From Variovorax sp. Sphag1AA (GTDB lineage Bacteria; Pseudomonadota; Gammaproteobacteria; Burkholderiales; Burkholderiaceae_C): a stretch of DNA of 64,000 nt. A model generated the notes under the pieces. The model worked only from the letters and a program-made list of their open reading frames with translations. It had not been told where the DNA came from and ran no database searches. Position numbers and translations under genes: made by a program. Shown here in pieces: positions 61,763 to 64,000 of the stretch. How positions within the stretch are numbered: the first letter of the stretch is position 1; every line of letters begins with the position of its first letter. The stretch is from the NCBI RefSeq assembly GCF_014192575.1, contig NZ_JACHYC010000005.1, positions 372,001 through 436,000 of the forward strand, written 5' to 3'.

Positions 61763-62389
61763 ATGAAAAAGCTTCTCCTGGTCTCGATCGTTGCGGCTCT
61801 CGTTTCGCCGCTGGCAGCACTGGCTGATTCCGGTGTGGTCACCAACGCAGGCTCGAATGCAAAGGCCAATGCGAACCTGGACTTCAAGATCACCGTGCCG
61901 CGTCTTCTCTCGCTGCAGATCGGTGCGGCCAACAGCGTCGACCTGCTCGACTTCCAGGTTCCGGCCGCGGGCATCGGCAACGGCACCGCGGTGTCGGCGA
62001 CGGGCGGTGACCAGACCAACGGCGCGGTGACGGTTCGCGTGCTTGCCAACGGCGCCAGCAGCGTGCAACTGAACTCGAAGACCACGGGTGCGATGAACAA
62101 CGGCTCCGGCAGCACCATCGGCTGGGACCAGATCACCGTGGCTGAAGCCGCACTGCCGGCCCAGACCAGCGGCTACACGAACGGCGCGATCACGCACCCT
62201 GCGTTCAACACGAACGCGGCGAGCGGCGGCGACGGCACCGCCACCACGCTGACCGCCACCAACGGTCTGGTCCGCCAGGAAGGCAAGTGGACCTACGGCT
62301 ACAAGAACCAGAACGTGGCCGCAGCCGGTACCTACGGCGGCGTGAACACGCAGAACGGCCGTGTGGTCTACACCGCCACGATGCCCTGA
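61763..62389 (+). CDS. secreted beta-rich, pilin-like protein 1
   Basis: 208 residues with a Sec signal peptide MKKLLLVSIVAALVSPLAAL (cleavage near ALA/DS). The mature protein is rich in Gly, Asn, Thr and Ala, with a conserved region ITVPRLLSLQIG near residue 40, then alternating strands, ending KWTYGYKNQNVAAAGTYGG and VVYTATMP. It is clearly paralogous to the next gene. I recognise the general look of chaperone-usher or surface-appendage subunits, but cannot name the family. Good start site AGGAAATCAATC. First visible member of a cluster that continues past the window. Confidence 0.82.
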   Translation: MKKLLLVSIVAALVSPLAALADSGVVTNAGSNAKANANLDFKITVPRLLSLQIGAANSVDLLDFQVPAAGIGNGTAVSATGGDQTNGAVTVRVLANGASSVQLNSKTTGAMNNGSGSTIGWDQITVAEAALPAQTSGYTNGAITHPAFNTNAASGGDGTATTLTATNGLVRQEGKWTYGYKNQNVAAAGTYGGVNTQNGRVVYTATMP

Positions 62390-62436
62390 GCGAGCGGCAT
62401 CCCGACTTCCGACTCATTCAACCTTCGTAAACGATC

Positions 62437-63078
62437 ATGCGGACCTGGGCGCGGCTGGCGCTGCTGGCCGGGCTCGCCGCTGCTGCGCTGGGCTCGGCCC
62501 ACGCCGAATCTCAATTCGTCAGTGGCGCAAGCGCCACGCTGACGGCGCAGGCCAAGCTCGATCTCGTGGTGACCATCCCGCGCATCCTGTACCTGCGCGT
62601 GGGCACCGGCACCGAGTACGCCAACAACGGCACGGTCGACATGATCAACTTCGCCGTACCGGCCGCTTCGGTCGGCAACGGCACGGCGGTGGCGGGCACC
62701 GGCGGTGACCTGGGCAACGGCGCCGTCACGGTGCGCGTCATGGGCAACGGCGGCGACATCACGCTCAATTCCAGCACCACCGGCCCGCTGAACAACGGCA
62801 CGGCCAGCCAGCAGATCGGCTGGAACCAGATCAACGTCGCCAGCGCCGCACTGCCGAACACCACGGCCAACTTCAACAATGGCAGCATCACCCACCCGAG
62901 CTTCAATGCCACGGGCGGTGCGGGCTCATCGGTACTCCTGCCTGCAACCAACAAGATGGTTCGGCAGGAGGGCAAGTGGACCTACAGCTACGCGAACAAC
63001 AATGTGGTGGCGGCCGGCACCTACGGTGGCGCCGGCGTCAACAATGGCCGAGTCACCTACACGGCGACCATGCCCTGA
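62437..63078 (+). CDS. secreted beta-rich, pilin-like protein 2 (paralogue)
   Basis: 213 residues. Signal peptide TWARLALLAGLAAAALGSAHA. The same plan as the preceding gene: conserved TIPRILYLRVGTG, then SVGNGTAVAGTGG, IGWNQINVASAALPNTT, and the ending GKWTYSYANNNVVAAGTYGG with VTYTATMP. Direct comparison by eye gives high similarity with the upstream protein over the entire mature part, so it arose by tandem duplication. 47 bases after the first gene, no terminator between. Confidence 0.83.
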   Translation: MRTWARLALLAGLAAAALGSAHAESQFVSGASATLTAQAKLDLVVTIPRILYLRVGTGTEYANNGTVDMINFAVPAASVGNGTAVAGTGGDLGNGAVTVRVMGNGGDITLNSSTTGPLNNGTASQQIGWNQINVASAALPNTTANFNNGSITHPSFNATGGAGSSVLLPATNKMVRQEGKWTYSYANNNVVAAGTYGGAGVNNGRVTYTATMP

Positions 63079-63097
63079 ACCCCGGGAGATCGCGACA

Positions 63098-63757
63098 ATG
63101 CCCAACGTGATGCGCCTTCCACCGCCCTCCGCTTCCGGTGCCAGAGCCTTTGCGGCCGCTGGGCTGGCCGTCGCCGGGCTCTTTGCCGCGACGGGCGCCC
63201 AGGCCTACCTGGTCAGCATCACGCCGGGTGCACGAGCGATCTACCTGCAGGTGGGTACCGGCACTTTCAGCGGCACCTACACCGGCGGCGGCACGCCGGG
63301 CAACAACACGACCGTCAATACGGTCACCGCCACCGTCCCGGCCAACGCCATCGGCACCGGTCCGCAGACGATGGCGACCAACAGCACGACCACCAACAGC
63401 CCCTACGACAACTACGCGTTCTGCACCCCGAGCAGCGGGCAGGTCTACGTGGGCGGTTTCTACCGGTCGAACAACTCCAGCCAGAACGCGACGCTGACGG
63501 TGACTGCGCCGGCCTATCTCGTCAACGCGACCAGCGACACCATCCCGATCAGCACGATCTCGTGGGTGTCCAGTGGTACCGGCGACACATCGGCGACGAT
63601 CCCGAGCGGCACCTTCAATGGCTCGCGCCAGCTGCTGCTCTCGGTGGCGCGCAACAACTGGTTCGAGAGCTGCCTGACCTTCACCTATTCCAACGCGCAA
63701 CTCGCGCCCGCCGGCACTTTCACCGGCCGCGCCGTTTACGAACTGGTGGCACCGTGA
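63098..63757 (+). CDS. secreted beta-rich, pilin-like protein 3 (divergent member)
   Basis: 219 residues. N-terminal hydrophobic segment FAAAGLAVAGLFAATGAQA as signal. It shares the GARAIYLQVGTGTFSGTYTG motif with the two upstream proteins and ends GRAVYELVAP, but differs in the middle, with two Cys residues (AFCTPSSG and ESCLTFTY) that could form a disulfide. ATG 63098 follows GGGAGATCGCGAC. The following gene starts at a GTG overlapping its stop as GTGA. Confidence 0.8.
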   Translation: MPNVMRLPPPSASGARAFAAAGLAVAGLFAATGAQAYLVSITPGARAIYLQVGTGTFSGTYTGGGTPGNNTTVNTVTATVPANAIGTGPQTMATNSTTTNSPYDNYAFCTPSSGQVYVGGFYRSNNSSQNATLTVTAPAYLVNATSDTIPISTISWVSSGTGDTSATIPSGTFNGSRQLLLSVARNNWFESCLTFTYSNAQLAPAGTFTGRAVYELVAP

Positions 63758-64000
63758 AGATCAATCCGCGCCAGATCCTCAAGGGCATCTTCCTCGCGCT
63801 GTGCGCCATCATCTTCGCGCTCCTGGCCATGCCTTCGCTGGCGCCAGCCGCAACGTTCCGCGTGGACGACACCGGCACGCTGGTCAGCCAGCCGGTCACG
63901 TCGATGAAATGGCGCCAGGTGGTGCCGTCGCGCACCGGCGACAACGCGGTGGAAGGCCAGCTGAGCGTTTCACTGCGCCTCAATCTCACCAACTGGATCA
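63754..64000 (+). CDS. putative periplasmic protein of the same cluster (3' truncated by window)
   Basis: GTG start overlapping the preceding stop (GTGA), so translation is coupled. 82 codons are visible to the window end. An N-terminal hydrophobic segment (ILKGIFLALCAIIFALLAMPSLAPA) looks like a signal peptide, followed by ATFRVDDTGTLVSQPVTSMKWRQVVPS. It may be an assembly chaperone or appendage component; what follows lies outside the window, and the function is not determinable. Confidence 0.7.
   Translation, partial: MKINPRQILKGIFLALCAIIFALLAMPSLAPAATFRVDDTGTLVSQPVTSMKWRQVVPSRTGDNAVEGQLSVSLRLNLTNWI

Overview
The window is high-GC, gene-dense chromosomal DNA. It is most consistent with a metabolically versatile beta-proteobacterium of the Burkholderiales, probably Comamonadaceae close to Variovorax. 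The basis is gene content (Bug/tripartite tricarboxylate transport proteins, many LysR regulators each next to small catabolic operons, acyl-CoA dehydrogenase and CoA-transferase sets, a beta-proteobacterial NodIJ-type exporter, an OhrR/Ohr pair) and codon usage. This placement is inference; there is no rRNA or marker phylogeny. I see no rRNA, tRNA, CRISPR array, insertion sequence or prophage.

Layout. 1-4.1 kb: 3' part of a Gln/Ala-rich FecR-like protein, glutathione reductase, AMP nucleosidase. 4.1-8.6 kb: divergent ArsR regulator/cytochrome P450; a translationally coupled glutathione S-transferase/PNPOx-like pair divergent from a LysR gene. 8.6-12.1 kb: NodI/NodJ-like ABC-2 exporter and a beta-propeller lipoprotein. 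12.1-18.1 kb: LysR/epimerase pair, acyl-CoA dehydrogenase, DEAD-box helicase, LtrA and a DUF3820 protein. 18.2-21.3 kb: TctB-TctA, two small envelope proteins, two clear terminators. 21.3-24.6 kb: a 1101-residue autotransporter. 24.8-31.3 kb: flavin oxidoreductase, then a coupled histidine kinase/response regulator/REC-cyclase operon divergent from an ABC substrate-binding protein. 31.4-36.7 kb: RlmN-like radical SAM methyltransferase, universal stress protein, phospholipase-D lipoprotein with a thioesterase, AraC regulator, cyclophilin-like protein. 36.6-43.5 kb: branched-chain-type ABC transporter (livH-M-G-F-J order) with an acyl-CoA synthetase inside the operon. 43.6-46.7 kb: AraC regulator, HSL-type hydrolase, purT. 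46.9-51.9 kb: 3-hydroxyacyl-CoA dehydrogenase, crotonase, ohrR-ohr, DUF2855 protein, SrkA-like kinase. 51.9-52.7 kb: a small unknown gene preceded by a highly structured DNA/RNA element. 52.7-57.6 kb: LysR regulator divergent from an acyl-CoA dehydrogenase/Bug receptor/CoA-transferase operon. 57.6-61.5 kb: DUF2189 membrane protein, EamA transporter, HtpG. 61.8-64 kb: start of a cluster of related secreted, pilin-like proteins that runs off the window.

Themes. Uptake plus CoA activation of organic acids recurs (TctAB, Bug receptor, Liv plus ligase, CoA transferase, two acyl-CoA dehydrogenases, HBD and crotonase). A second theme is electrophile and peroxide defence (Gor, GST, Ohr, HtpG, USP).

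The least explained items are the multi-hairpin element at about 52.2-52.4 kb, with two hairpins carrying the same hexaloop and a complementary hexamer between them; a long nested palindrome splitting the Liv operon at 40.5-40.7 kb; the secreted paralogue cluster at the right end; and two well-formed operator/promoter arrangements (ohrR, autotransporter).
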